Source of the DNA: Sodiomyces alkalinus F11
Lineage: Eukaryota > Ascomycota > Sordariomycetes > Glomerellales > Plectosphaerellaceae
DNA length: 64,000 nt
Direction: 5' to 3'
Assembly (NCBI RefSeq): GCF_003711515.1
Contig: NW_021167085.1
Span: 1,967,691-2,031,690, forward strand
Made by a program: the position numbers and the translations under genes. Shown in pieces: positions 11,738 to 24,221 of the stretch (positions are counted from its first letter, which is position 1; the number at the start of each line of letters is the position of its first letter). The notes below the pieces were generated by a model, which saw nothing but the letters and a program-made list of their open reading frames with translations, made no database searches and was not told the origin of the DNA.

Positions 11738-12335
11738 GGCAACGGTGGCTGCCTGGGTTCTGGTTCGGAAAGAGTGAGCGTACATGCTCTTCTTGATATG
11801 ATGACGCATCGGTAACCAAAAAAAAAAAACGGATAGGCGGACCAGTTCGTGCATAAAGTGCACGAGGAGTCTGTGGCACTCAAAGAGATCAAATCAATTT
11901 TCTCTTGATAAAGTGTAACATTTGTTCATAGTGGTTCCTGATCGTGGTGTAATTGTTGTGCCGTGTTGTGATGCATTCACTAATGCCAATCTCACGAACA
12001 AAACAAAAATGCCCTCGGACCCAGATGAAAGAACCAGAAGCCTTCTGGATGTCCATCTCATTCAGAAACAACACTTGTCAGGGAATGTTTAGCCCGCGAT
12101 ATGAAGATTATCCATGTCGTCGCACTCCGCACGTAGCGTGTACTCTGTAATTACCTGCATGGTTTGGAGGACGACGTGGTTGCGACCCGGAAACGTCACG
12201 TGACTATTCACATGACACCCGACGACCCGATTGTTTCCCGCTAACTTCGGCAAAGTTGGCAAAGGAACCTCACGACAACCAGCATCCCATCTCCCCCCCA
12301 TTCACGTTTGGAATATCGTCCAACAGATCTTCACA
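11738..12335. other. Intergenic stretch
   Basis: The 3' UTR of NAC alpha (with an A-tract near 11818-11830) and the promoter of the ATP synthase d gene. The only defined site I see is the CACGTG palindrome at 12195-12204, listed separately. Confidence 0.5.
12195..12204. promoter_or_regulatory. CACGTG palindrome upstream of ATP synthase d gene
   Basis: A 10-bp perfect palindrome (GTCACGTGAC) 132 bp before the ATG of the ATP synthase subunit d gene. CACGTG is the core bound by Cbf1-type bHLH proteins in fungi. Similar sites sit at nearly the same distance before Elp6 and eL37 in this window. Function is inferred from position only. Confidence 0.5.
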
Positions 12336-13175
12336 ATGGCCGCAGTAAGTTTTCCCTTAGCAGTGGAGATCCCAATTGATATCCCGATGAATACTGCTCT
12401 ATCGACCAAGGCTACAATGGACGGCGCCGCCGGGCCACGATGACGGCGTTGAGCTAATTCATTTCTTCTTCCGAACCAACAGCGAAGCGCAGCGCTCAAG
12501 GTCGACTGGGTCAAGGTGACCTCCTCCCTCGGTCTCCGGGGCCAGACGGTGGCCTCTCTCCAGGCTTTCAAGAAGCGCAACGAGGACGCGCGCCGCAAGT
12601 TGCAGCAGCTGTCTGAGCTCCCGACCACTGTCGACTTCGCACAGTACCGCTCGGTGCTCAAGAACCAGGCCGTCGTTGACGAGATCGAGAGGCGCTTCAA
12701 TGCCTTCAAGCCCGCCACCTACGACGTCAACCGCCAGATCAAGGCCATCGAGGCCTTCGAGGTCGAGGCCGTCAAGAACGCCGAGTCCACCAAGGAGCAG
12801 GTCGGCCTCGAGCTGAAGGACCTCGAGAAGACCCTGGCCAACATTGAGACCGCCCGGCCGTTTGAGGATCTCACCACGGTATGTTACGAACTCGGGTTAA
12901 GAGACGGAAGAAGAGGTCCTCGAGAATCGGATGGGAAGAACAGTGAAGATGATCCGAACAGATCGCTGACCAACGTGACAAAACCAACAGGAGGACATTG
13001 GCAAGGCTGCCCCCATCGTCGAGCAGAAGACGGCCGAGCTCGTGTCCAAGGGCCGCTGGTCCGTGCCGGGCTACAAGGTACAAAATTACACTTATTGGTC
13101 CCATCTTTACCAGAAAGGTTGGCAGTTTGCTAACGTCCCACATAGGAGAGATTTGGCGACCTGTCTGTGCTATAA
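12336..13175 (+). CDS. ATP7: Mitochondrial ATP synthase subunit d
   Basis: Peripheral-stalk subunit d of F1Fo-ATP synthase, 173 residues, the usual fungal length. Four exons: 12336-12344 (only nine bases, MAA), 12483-12878, 12991-13077 and 13146-13175. Recognisable segments are [63 protein letters not shown], and the C-terminal [12 protein letters not shown] followed by ERFGDLSVL. The tiny first exon and tiny last exon are easy to miss in automatic annotation. No cleavable presequence is evident, as in yeast Atp7. Confidence 0.96.
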
Positions 13176-14944
13176 TCGACTCTGCTATTCCTCGATTCCC
13201 TTTGTGTACTCTAGCATTGTAGATAGGAGAGCGGGTGACCTAGGAGAAGAGAATCATTCGCATAGCGGCAACAGTGCTTCCGACTGGCCAGTCGAGATCG
13301 CTCTTTTCCTTTCTTTGACTCCGTCCTGGATCACCGCGAACTTGGCCGTCTTGGATCAGGCTGTGACAAGATGAGATGTGACAGTATTGGCTCATGTTGC
13401 GTCATCTGGATCAGTATGTGAAGTGAGGCTGGTTGAATTCCTTCGTTCCTCGAAAGACTGTGGTTAATCGTTACTCTTTGGCCTCTTAGCTGTTGTCTCT
13501 GGCTTGCCGGCAGGAAATCTGTTCCCTTTGGACCGGATAAGCGGCATGCTGCAGTTAGTGCAAAAGCCCTCCCCACGTTTGGGTCAGGAGTTCTTTTGCC
13601 CACTATTTTCTTTGGAACACCGGGGCCCTCCGAGAAACTATACCTGTACAAGTTTGTACTGGCATCAGTTCAGAAGCGGATTATCTTTCCATCTCACTAT
13701 CATTCCGATCTGACTAACTATAGACCTTTTAATTCTCGTGGATAATTCATATGCAGCACTTTCAGGATTTATATATAGCGTCGAATATATATCAGATCTG
13801 TCACACCTCATTCTCACGCAGCCGCTTCCCCTGTATTTAGCATGGCTGCAGCGTGAAGATGTGGCAGGGCTTAGCAGGTCTTCAAAGGCTTTCCTTTGAT
13901 TCTGGAACGCCTCCCTGCCGTATATGCAATGAACGTCACCACCTGCACACCGCGATAACATCAGGAGCAGCATATAATGACCTTACCCAGGGGATCAACA
14001 CCAGAAGCCTTACCCTTTCGTCATATCTTAGAAGATTTCCATTCCCATTAATCAATTCCGGCAGATAGAGGAGACGTCTAGACACCCGACTGTTGTGATC
14101 TACTTCCATTCATGGACGGGCTTTACCTCAGTGAAGCCGATAACGATATGTTCTCGTGCCGCCGTAATAACGGGCATAGTACTCCGGTACCCAACGACGA
14201 CCGATGACGACATAGAGTACCTTCCGGCTCATTTACGAGCGTCGACACCAGCAACATAGAACTCCTTGAGACGACTCTGGCGGAGGTGTCCCGGCGAGAG
14301 CAGCCGACAGACTGACCGGGGCGGATGCTAGCTCAAGGCGCCGCACCTTGCAAAACCGGTGGAGGCGAAGAGTGACGATGATCCATGAGGTTCGATGGAC
14401 TTTGCGGGATAACGTGTTAACCGGATAAAGCTTTAACTTCTGGTTAATTAAGGGATGCACGCCTTTTCGTGTTGATATAGCCCCGTCTAAATAGTCTTCG
14501 ACCTTCAACTCCGTAACCAATACATCGCGCTGGCTATATGTATATACAATAGCCGGTCTATCACATTACATAGTTCAGAGCAGTCATCAATAAAAGGGCC
14601 GGGTATGTGTGCTGAAATCAAAGTTGTAGATGGACCATCGTTCAGGGACAGCTCAGGTGAATGCAGTGGCCTTTCTGGGAATCCTGGACCATGCTAGTGC
14701 ACGTGAAGGCTTTGCTGAGACCGTGGATAAACCATACGAATGAACAATATCTCGCGTTATTAAAGGGCATCAATGAGACAGAACTTCAAAGCTGAATTTG
14801 CCCCGGCCGGCTCTCCGACGACGCAACGGAGATGACGATAAGGAAGGGTCGCGGAAAGGGGAATGAAAGTGGACAGGGTATATAAGGGAATTTGTCGACG
14901 AATTCCCCAACAAGTCATCCAGCCCCTGATCCAATCAGGGAGAC
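13176..14944. other. Intergenic stretch
   Basis: About 1.8 kb between ATP7 and the tRNA gene. It includes an AT-rich patch around 13765-13800 (runs of TATATA). No frame resembles a known protein and no repeat is obvious. Confidence 0.5.
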
Positions 14945-15036
14945 GCGCCGTTGGTCTAGTGGTATGATTCTCGCTTAGGGTAACACCCGAAAGCACTGCT
15001 TGCGAGAGGTCCCGGGTTCAATCCCCGGATGGCGCC
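14945..15036 (+). tRNA. tRNA-Pro (anticodon AGG) with 20-nt intron
   Basis: Complete cloverleaf. The acceptor strands GCGCCGT (14945-14951) and ATGGCGC (15029-15035) pair fully, counting one G-U. The B-box GGTTCAATC closes a CCGGG/CCCGG T-stem. The anticodon stem is CTCGC (14970-14974) with GCGAG (15002-15006), and the loop reads TT-AGG-G, giving anticodon AGG. A 20-nt intron (14981-15000) sits after position 37, the canonical site. A T-tract about 30 bp downstream (15067-15074) is a suitable RNA polymerase III terminator. Confidence 0.95.
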
Positions 15037-15472
15037 CACATCTTTTGCCGTTTCCCCGGGACGATATTTTTTTTGTCAATTTTGGTCCTCGCAGACGCCC
15101 GGACAGAAGAGGCTTCCTTCCATCGAGAGAATCCCGCCGTACCAAGTAAAGGTCAACAGGCGCCCACCGTCGGCTCAGAACTTAACGGATGAGAGATGGG
15201 AAAGAAATCTTTGAAACGTTTGTTCGCCAATATATTACTCTTCGCTAAATGGTCGGCAACAAGTAGATGGAGAAGAAAAGGTCAACCCAAGAAACCCCCC
15301 AAGTCAAAAACAGACACAAAAGTCAACAACAATGCTTGCTTTGCACATTCAGATACAACGCCGCAAACCAAAACCCAAACGCAAACCCGGTAAAATGCTC
15401 AAATCTCCACAAAGTGGCGGCTCGGATATCCTGGACACGCTCTCCATGCTCTCCCTCCCTCGCTCCCTGTGG
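15037..15472. other. Intergenic stretch after tRNA
   Basis: Contains the T-tract terminator of the tRNA at 15067-15074 and the 3' flank of the small Cys-rich gene. An A/C-rich, low-complexity stretch runs from about 15290 to 15390. No other feature is seen. Confidence 0.5.
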
Positions 15473-15715
15473 TCACACATTCCCGCGCAGCCACTCGAAA
15501 CTCTTCGGAGCCCTGCTCCGGTCGATCATGTGCTCCCACGGAACAGGGGCCCGGGTCTTTTTGTTGGCGCAGCGAGCGCATTCGTCTTCTGTGAAGTCGG
15601 TGTATGCGATGCGGACGGTGCAGCGGCGATGCGTGTGCCCGTACGCCGGGCACCAGGCCGCTGCACCGATGAGGTAGTGCCCGCATCCGTAGTCCCGGCG
15701 GTACCACTCACACAT
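15473..15715 (-). CDS. Small Cys-rich fungal protein with CGH motif
   Basis: Single-exon frame of 80 residues starting at a true ATG (15715). Cysteines fall at residues 2, 11, 22, 32, 46 and 49, with CGH at 11-13, AAWCPAY at 19-25, RRC at 30-32 and CARC at 46-49. This spacing looks like the small Cys/His (probably zinc-binding) proteins beginning MC-W-x-Y-x-x-x-x-CGH that occur in many copies in filamentous ascomycetes and have no assigned role. It has no signal peptide, so it is probably intracellular. I rate it as real because of the patterned Cys/His content, but it has no intron to confirm it. Confidence 0.65.
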   Translation of the reverse strand: MCEWYRRDYGCGHYLIGAAAWCPAYGHTHRRCTVRIAYTDFTEDECARCANKKTRAPVPWEHMIDRSRAPKSFEWLRGNV

Positions 15716-18700
15716 TGCGATGTCGGGATGTTGTGTGTATACAATCCTGTGTGTATACGCCGGATTGGTGTTTTGATTTTGGTCTGTTTTTGGCGTCTTT
15801 TCTTCGCTCTTGGTTCGCGAGCTCGACGGCCAAATGTGCTGTATTAGAGGTGTCCCGAAGAATCGCGGCGTTTTGACGGACTAAATTGTTTGCGAGCCAA
15901 GGTACAGATTCAAAGATAGCCCGGGACGTCGGTTAAGAGACCAGTAGTATCGGTCCAGGAGGTTAGATGAACACTTGCTTGAGGTGGATAAGAAATGGCT
16001 GTGACAGGTAGGGAAAGGGCGGCGGGTGCGGCAGCAGAGGAGAGGGGTGAGAAATAACCAGGAGATATAGAGGGGAGATATAGAGGAGTCTCAGGTGATC
16101 GTGTTGACGGAGGCGTCCCCATTGCACTACCAAAATCTTCTTCCGGGCCAAGGCTCGTGGAAGCCTCGTGCTGTGTGAACGACGAGGCTTACCAGGTCGC
16201 CCTGGTACAAAACGCGATAAGGAACGGAGTAGACGCCGGAGAAACCTTCTGGGGTAACCAAAAAACAAGGGGGAAGCCTGGACATCCATCCGCACGTTCA
16301 CCACGGCATCGAGTGGGGAAAGTTAATAACGGGATCTAAGCCAACGGCCTGAATTTGTTGACAGGACGTCCAAACGGGTGACCCTGCCTTTGCAGGTTAA
16401 CGTCTTCAGAGGGTCGAAACAAAACATATCAAGGTTCGAACCAAGACTGGGCTAGCCCGTCTCTCTGGGCACATTTCCATGAATTTCCTGGATCTGGTCC
16501 TGCGGGGGAGATGTCAATGCAAGCATGGGAATCTGAGAGTGAGTGCGTTCTTGCTTTTCGTAAAATGTCCGTCATCATCCGCATTTCCTCATTTCGTACC
16601 TTACGCAGAAGACAAGCGGGACACAGAACAGACAGCCCAGCGCAGTCTGTCTTTCACGGAAGAATAGCACAGCCCAGTGGCATTGCAAGGTCTTCGCCAA
16701 GGGAAGAAGTCTGAACAACCAAGCTTCCTCCTGAGTCGATGTCAACGACGAACTTAATTTCGCGGCAAAGACAGCCAGATTGCTGTCGGTGCCTGACCTT
16801 GGCTTTTGGCCTTGGCTGAAGCTATTCGTCGTGCCCAACATCAATTCCGCACAGCACGTGAGTAGCCTACCGGCTTGGCTGATCAGTAAACAGAAAGGGC
16901 GAGAAATTGCGTGTCTTCGTGAAGAGCGCAATTGGTCATGAGGAAGAGTCCAGAGTCAGGTCCGGGGTCCTGGCATGAAAGGAAGCCATTCACCGGTCCA
17001 GGTTCCGTTCCAGGTGCGCTATTCAGGATTAAGGATAGCCAACGACGTTCGTCTAAACGTACCAATCGCCTGGTGCCTGGCTCGATATGATTGGCATCTT
17101 GGCAGTCAGATAGGATGGTCCTGGATGGATAGGGAAGCGGATGCTCTGGCGAAGAGCTGTCAGTTCTCATGTATACCAAAAATTAGTTAATAATAAATGG
17201 AATGCGCCACAGTCAAAACGCTCCTGCGGAGGGGAAACGATGATACAGGAAGAAGAAGCGTGCTAACAATAACACGAATGCGTTGGCCAAAAGATATAAC
17301 GGATAACGGTGGGAATGTATGGTGCCAATAAAAAAAAGCAAAAAGCAAGGAAAGGTGGCGCATAGCGTCAGCTGGATGCTATTACTGTCTGAGGCCTCTT
17401 TTCTGTGTTGGAGAGTTGACGAAGACCTCATCATGGACCGTAAGACTTACCATAAAGGTGGTGCTCCTTCTGTACTCCGTGCCGGAAGGAGAGGCGTTCG
17501 ATTATGGGGAAATTCGGTGGAAGTTGAGGTCTGGATTGGGGATGATATCTCCTCAGAGAAGGTGCAGGAAGAGCGTAATTAACAGGGAATGTTGGAGCGG
17601 GAAAAGGTGGAAAAGGTAGCGAATCGAGATGAAAAGATACCCCCACGATCCCGGGGGAAGGACATGGAGGCGCGAAAAAAGAGAAACAAGGTCTTAGGAG
17701 CATCTCACAGCGTTCTGTAATCCCTGCCAAAATCTGATCTCGTAGCAACCCACTATCACGAGTGCTGCATCCATGTCTACTGGATCACGATTTTGGAGCA
17801 GCTAAGACGCCGGAGTGCGACTTCTGGGATACTGGAAGGGCTCCGGCTATCTAGATGCCCCTGGCGAGGCCCAGCCTACGTTAGGGTATCTTAATATACG
17901 GATAGGACAGCTGGTTTTGCATCACCATCATCATCAGGGTGGCCGAACCAAGAGTCCTTATATCCTTCCAGACTCCACCACTGGGCGCTTTGTACGAAGT
18001 AACGAGACCACCTTAAGCGCATCACAGGTAGCTGTGGATATTCTTGCCCACTTGAGTCGGACTTCCTCGTGAGTACTACCGCGAGTACTACGTCTACCGT
18101 GAGGAACTCTTCGAAGGGGAGATTCCTGAAGTGTTGAGCCCTCCTTGTTCGCACTGCGGCCACTCTGAGGTCGGAGGTGCCGTTTTGAAGGAGGGCTCGA
18201 ACATGTGCGGGTCAAACCTGTGATATTAGAAGGAGACTGGGATATCCGGCCATGTATGATGTATAGCATTGTAATGGTGATGGAGGTTCTGGTAGGTAGA
18301 TATAACGGCAACAAGAACTTACAGAAACACACCGGTGGACAAGGAAGTTGGTTGTCACATAGGAAGAGGCAATCGGTACATGACAAAAATAACGATATTA
18401 TGATGAGAGTACGACGTGTCTTTAATATTGTGTCCTGGGAAAATCGACGTGACCATACATGACCGAGGTATCATCGAATAATGCACCCGACACGGACTGT
18501 TTACGGGTGAGCATGTGGAGTGGGAATCGAGAAGCCGGAGTCGCAAACGCAAATCCACTGAGGTTTTGGAAAACATTGAAAAGGGGTCAAAAATGGCGAA
18601 TTACGTAATGGCTCTGTTGGACAAAACAGCTGCCCCAGCGAACCCACAGCGTGGGACAAAGGGGGGTTTACTCTATAAATAGGTACTGAGCAAGTGTACC

Positions 18701-18977
18701 CGTGGCAGTAACTGCCGCGTGTCCACTCGATTAAGTTGGTGACCGTGAAACGCCCATAATTTTCTGGCCCAGCTCCTTGAATTCGTCGTACCCTCGTACT
18801 TGTCAACATTCTGTGCCTCACTTTTTGGATCGCGAAATAGTTTCTTTGCAGTCCCCCCGGGGCTAGAATTCTACCATTCTCTTGCTCTAGCGGATTACTG
18901 AATTCTACTAACTTTTCTTTTCTTTTCTCCTCTCTTCCTTCATCTTTACCCGACTCCTATCCACCGTGCCATCCAAC
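15716..18977. other. Long gene-free stretch
   Basis: About 3.3 kb in which no open frame resembles a protein family and no splice-compatible chain of frames was found. It contains short A-rich patches near 17327-17345 and a TATA-like CTCTATAAATAG at about 18672-18682, roughly 300 bp before the GDT1 start. Base composition is like the flanking genes, not like the mutated island. Expression data would be needed to exclude a non-coding RNA or fast-evolving gene. Confidence 0.45.
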
Positions 18978-20789
18978 ATGAGGCTTCGCACCCAACCCTC
19001 CTCCCTTTTCCTTTTCCTCGTCCCCTCCCTCGTCGCCGTCCTCGCCATTGACCCATCCTCATCCACCGAAAGTCGGATCCGAACCATACCTGAGCCTGCG
19101 GATTCTTCATTCAACTCCATCCTCAAGAGACAACTTGCGGCCGGAGGCACTAGGGATGCCCCAGTCGATGGCAACGATGGGATGCCCCATCAAGGCCCCT
19201 TCGTCGATTCCCACAAAAGCCGCGACGAGGACGACGCGCAGACTGATGTTCTCGAGGAAAATCCAGACGACATAGTCCTCCTTGATGGGAGACCCGTTCT
19301 TGAGCCTCACGACGGCGTCATGGACGACCCCGACCGGCCCAAACCAAGGGAGGGCACCACCGGCACCGAAGGGGGCGTGAGCGAGAAAGAGAAGGAGCGC
19401 AAAGCACAGGGGGGTCGGACAGGCGACACATTCGACAATACACCAGAGAGCCCAAAGGAGGTGCCACCCTCACCCCAGAGCGAGGAGGAGACGATATTGA
19501 ATCACAGTGGCCACGACGACGACCATGACGACGACACAACAGCTGACGAGGTAGCCGGTCTTCAGGTAAGCTGAGCTTTACTTTATTTCCCGGCCCCATC
19601 GTCTACCTTCAACCCTCCCCACCTAAGGCCAGCGGAAAATGCTAAGCTCGATGTTTGCTCTCCCCATAGAAACCTGCCCATCTTTCTGATACCTCTAGCG
19701 ACGAACCCCCTCCCATCCCCGACTCCGCCATCAAAGACCACCTCAGCGTGTCCGAACCCTACATCCCCGTCACGGCGCCTGGAGGCGATGAGGTTGACGA
19801 GGGCATCATCCAACCATTCCACTCGTACATCCTCTCCTTGACCATGATCCTCGTCTCCGAGGTCGGCGACAAAACCTTCCTCGTAGCCGCCCTCATGGCC
19901 ATGAAGCACGACCGCATGGTCGTCTTCTCCGCCGCCTTCAGCGCCCTCCTCGTCATGACCGTCCTCTCCGCCGTCCTGGGCCACGCGGTCCCCACCCTCA
20001 TCCCGCAGCGCCTCACCGCCTTCGCCGCCGCCGGCCTCTTCTTCGTCTTCGGCGTCCGCCTCTTCCGCGAAGGGCTCGCCATGGATCCCAACGAGGGCGT
20101 CACCGAGGAACTACACGAGGTCGAGCGCGAGCTCGCCGAGAAGGAGAAGGAGGCCGTACTGATGGGCGCCGGCCGCCACCGCAGCGACTCGGCCTCCGTC
20201 TCGCCGCATGCTCTCGAGATGGGGCTCGGCAACGGTCTCGGCAACGGGCACGGTCGTGGCCACGGTCACACCGGTCGTCAGTCGCGCTCGCAGAACCGCT
20301 TCCCCACCCCGCCCCGTTCCCCTTCGTCGTCGCCCTCCCGCAGCCCCTCGCGCACCCGCTACGGCCCCTCCCTCACCGGCGCCCTCCAGGGCCTTAGCAA
20401 CCTCGTCTCCCTCCTTCTTAGCCCCGCCTGGGTCCAGACCTTCGTCATGACCTTTCTCGGAGAGTGGGGTGACCGCTCCCAGATTGCCACCATCGCCATG
20501 GCTGCCGGCCAGGACTATTGGTGGGTGACCTTGGGAGCCATGACGGGCCACGGCATCTGCACTGGTGTCGCTGTCATTGGAGGTCGCGCCATCGCTGGCC
20601 GGGTCAGCCTCAAAGTCGGTAGGTAGTCTTATCCGATTCTGTCCCATTGCCCTCATATGTCCTCCCTCATCTGTTTTTCTTCTTCCTGTTTGCTGTGCTG
20701 ACGTATCAACCACTGCAGTAACCATCGGAGGCGCCCTGGCCTTCCTCCTGTTCGGCTTTATTTATTTCTTCGAGGCGTTTAACTCTTAG
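18978..20789 (+). CDS. GDT1: GDT1-type (UPF0016) divalent cation/proton transporter
   Basis: Member of the Gdt1/TMEM165 family, which moves Ca2+ and Mn2+ into the Golgi lumen in exchange for protons. Exons 18978-19565, 19670-20618 and 20719-20789, about 535 residues, phase-consistent. Order: a hydrophobic signal peptide (residues 1-24, ending AVLA), a long acidic and Pro-rich region (about 25-240), a first transmembrane bundle opening with the signature EVGDKTFLVAALMAM, a basic Ser/Arg/Pro-rich linker (about 350-430), and the second bundle with GEWGDRSQIATIAMAA. Two E-x-G-D-[KR] motifs are the family hallmark. The luminal N-terminal region and linker are much longer than in yeast Gdt1 (280 residues). 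Confidence 0.93.
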
Positions 20790-21836
20790 ATTTTCCCGTT
20801 ACGCAATTGCAACGATCAAAATGAAATTATCCGCGACCGCATTGTCTATACTTCAACTTCCCTTCGTCTCTTTGTGTTAACTTGCGACATATACACACGC
20901 CACAGCGTACCTCGACGGCCGGGCCTAGGAACGACCTTTTTTTTTTTTTTTTTTTTAATTCCCTGATTAAGACGCCGGGGCTAATACATCCCATCTGCGC
21001 CGCCCCAATCGTCTTTCTCGCCATTGAGTGTACAAAAGCAGCCGTGGCGCATTATGCAACCCCTCGGCAACAAGAGTTTGTTTATACAAGGGGAAAGGGT
21101 TGGAACGGATACATTCACAAAAGTCATCGATGGGGACTGAGTGGGCCATGTCTGGGAGAACAGAAGGAGAACGAAGGAAAACGAAGGAGAAGCGACAGAC
21201 CCGGGATTCAGGCGAGGTCCATGTGTAATAATTCTGACGAATGCCTTTCGATTTGCGGATTTAGAAATCCTGTTGGTGGGTGGGCTTAGAGTGTTTGTAA
21301 GGTATGGCGCGACCATCATGCCATGGTTAGGCGGTAACAGAAGCGAAACAGAAACGGCGCCAGGAACCTATATTGACCAGGGATTGTTCCAATGACGTTG
21401 AGATACGTGAGATGCTTAAATATTGGACACTATGTGTTTTTAAAGTCATGAGTTCCATAAACAAACACACTGTAGGTGCTCTGAGGTAACGATGTGATCT
21501 GCAAAGATCTTCGCAATGCCGCCCAGCCTCCTTAAAGACAGAAACCCAGATGCCACGAAATCTCTCTTGAAAATCAGTGCTAGCATATGCTCCATGGTTC
21601 GAAAAGAATGCGCGCACTAATGCTGAGATGAATAGACAGGATAAAGATAGTATGGAATGAGTGACGCCCGAATCACAATGCAAGTTGGCAACCATGCGAT
21701 GTATATGAAGATAATCCAGACCCCGACAAGGAAATGAACAAGAATCCAAACTGTAGTCAAACTGTGGTCAACGATGGATATCGGCAAAAGCAGGAGGCAG
21801 GAAGATAGACAGCAGCAAGTGCAGTACAGAAGCTCA
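20790..21836. other. Intergenic, convergent 3' flanks
   Basis: Lies between the 3' ends of GDT1 (+) and the MFS transporter (-). It contains a run of 20 T at 20937-20956. No protein is recognisable. Confidence 0.5.
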
Positions 21837-24221
21837 TCAAAACTTCTCCATCAGATTCTTGCGGACGGTCCACATGCGAGCCCTCTTCCCATAAATATAC
21901 ATGGGAATCGAAAAGAGGCACATGATGAGCTGGATGACGCCTAGCCAGATGTACATGGTCCTGGGTCCGTCGTCGGCCATCCAGTGGGTGACGAACAAGC
22001 TGAACACCAGGCCATGCAAGATGTTCTTGCTGAAATTGAGAGTGACAAGGGCCTCGCCGGCGTACTGGCGGTAGCTGTCGACGGCGAACGTGATGGACGT
22101 GGTGGAGCCGAGGGTGCAGCCGAAAGAGATGACGCCGAAGAAGAAGGTCGGCACCATCCAGTGGTTGCCAGCCTCGGCGGACCACCCGAAGCCCATCAAC
22201 CCGATGACGGTGGTGATGAGCACAGGGCCGGCCATGACGAGGCGGAACTCGGGCTCATACAGGCCGCCGTTGCGGCGCGCCATGGCCTTGACGATGATGT
22301 CGCTCGCCTTGCCCGCCACAGCCGTACCCAGAATACCGCCGATGAAAGGAGACAGGTAGACGAGGCCCGTCTGGATGGCGTTGAAGTTGTAGGCGTCGCG
22401 CGTCCGGAAGATCATACTCATGGTGTTGCCCACCACGATGAGCCAGCCGACGGAGCACGAGTAGATGACGGTGGACCAGAGGATGGGCGGGTACGCGAAG
22501 AGGATGAAAGGACGGAGCATGACCTTGAACCAGCTGTCGTGGCAGAGGCGACCATTCCAAGGCCTGATTTGTTCTGTGAAGGACTTGGCCGGCTTGTGGC
22601 GAAGCTTCTGAGTATAAGCCTTGACCTTCGGCGGGCCTCTCAGGTCGAACTCGGGCAATTTCAGTTTTTCGCTGTCGACATTGGGCGCTCTGGCAAAGTA
22701 GTCCGAACTCGGACGGGACTCTTGAGGGGCGCGATGCCCATCGTGCGGCTCGACAGCATGCGTACCGGGTGAGACGGCAGCACTCTCCGGAGGCTGGACG
22801 ACGCCGACTGAAGTCGGATCAGCTGACGCCGCGGGAGGGCTCGCAGGATTCGGTCCAACGTCGGAATTTTCGTCTGTTGTCGACGAAGACTGCTTCTCGT
22901 GTCGGCCAGGGTCGGGGGCAAACTCGACATGAGCTTTTCTAGGTGGCGTCGGACCAGCGGCGGTCAGGGACGCTGCGGTAGCCGTACCCTGTCCCCCGCC
23001 GGCAGTGGTTGGGGGACGCTGATCGGCGGTGCGAGACACAGACGAGAACCTCCGAAGTAAGCCCGGTCGCAAAGACGGTCTTCTCGACCTCGCCTGTGGG
23101 GTTCGATCCCAGAACGTTTCCGGAACGAGGAAGTACAAGAGACCGAAACCCAAAGCCACGATGATGGTGACGATCCTGTCAATAATGTTAGTCAATGACG
23201 CAGCCCCTCCCCCCTGCGGTAGAAAGACACAACAAAAGGTCCGCGGGTGGCCTACCAGAAAACCCATCGCCATCCGAGGCCCTCGATAATGCCCGCGCTA
23301 ACGAGTGGGATAAGGTTCTTTCCGCCAAGCAGGAGCAAAGTATATATGCCGATGCGGAATGCTCTCTCATGCAGGAAGTAGATCTCGGCAATAGTGGCCG
23401 AAGGCAGACATTCAACAGGGCTGATGGCCATACCCTGAAAGACCCGGGCCGCAACGAGGGAGCCGAAAGTGGGAGAGAGAGCACACCATACGGATGCGAT
23501 CATGAAAAGAATGGCGCTGACCAGGTACACTGGACGTTTACCGTACAGGATAGCCGTGGGGGACGCAATGACCGAGCCGACGCCCATGCCCATCATGAAC
23601 AGGCCGGTTGTCAACGAAACGTCCTCGACACTGATGCCGTAATCGTCGGCAACATCATAGAAGCCCGCGGCAAGGATCGGGGTGATGCCGCCACCTATCA
23701 GGCAGTAGAATCCCAAGGAGAGCAAGGCAGCATCTCGTCGCAAGGTGGGCCAGTTGAGAGGATCATTCTCCGAGTCCTCTGGCTGAGGGTCTAGGATGAT
23801 CGTACCGTCCTTGGTTTTCTTCTTGTCCTCCACCGGGGGTCTGCCGTGGCAGGAAGAGCGACGACCTCGCGGCGTACAACTGGGATCCAGTACGAAGCCT
23901 GCCGGGATTGAGGAGTGGGAAGTCCGGGCCGGGGCATTCTGAAGGCCCAGGGGTTCATTGCGGTCATTGGCTAATAGCAGGACGGAGCCTAGACGGGGAC
24001 GAAGGGTGAGGTGTGAGCCGGGCTGTAATGGGTAGTGCAACGACAGAAAGAAGGGGGTGGTTTAGCCACGTACCTGGAACTTCGATGGTTTCCGGGTCGT
24101 TGAGGACGCCTAGGCTCCATTTCGGGGGGCCAGTCCTGGTGGCTCCTCCGTCCTGGTCCCCTGATTGCTTCTCTCTCCCAAACCAGGCCCCGAAGCGGGA
24201 CCTTTTCGGCGTCTCTGGCAT
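21837..24221 (-). CDS. Major facilitator superfamily (DHA1-type) transporter
   Basis: Proton-coupled MFS transporter of about 739 residues. Exons (minus): 24221-24074, 23988-23256 and 23175-21837, joined in phase by GT-AG introns. A hydrophilic N-terminus leads to DSENDPLNWPTLRRDAALL, a typical start of the fungal drug:proton antiporter group. The first six helices follow, including the motif-A region ASPTAILYGKRPVYL and the motif-C-like RVFQGMAISPVECLPSATIA. A long hydrophilic central loop (about residues 320-470, Pro/Ser/Thr-rich) separates them from the second six, with FGCTLGSTTSITFAVDSYRQ in a late helix. It likely exports or imports small organic molecules at the plasma membrane; the substrate cannot be told. 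The size above 600 is due to the central loop. Confidence 0.92.

Noticed and set aside
16430..16450. Possible tRNA T-arm (GGTTCGAACC)
   Set aside because: The short palindrome has no acceptor stem, anticodon arm or D-arm at suitable distances.
20111..20725. 204-residue minus-strand open frame
   Set aside because: Antisense of the GDT1 second exon in G/C-rich codons; Gly/Ala/Arg-rich with no motif.
21984..22772. 262-residue plus-strand open frame
   Set aside because: It is the antisense shadow of the MFS transporter: low-complexity Asp/Glu/His/Arg composition, no family resemblance, while the minus strand encodes clear transporter helices.
23195..23794. 199-residue plus-strand open frame
   Set aside because: Antisense of the MFS gene; the sense strand gives the conserved transporter core with correct splice sites.
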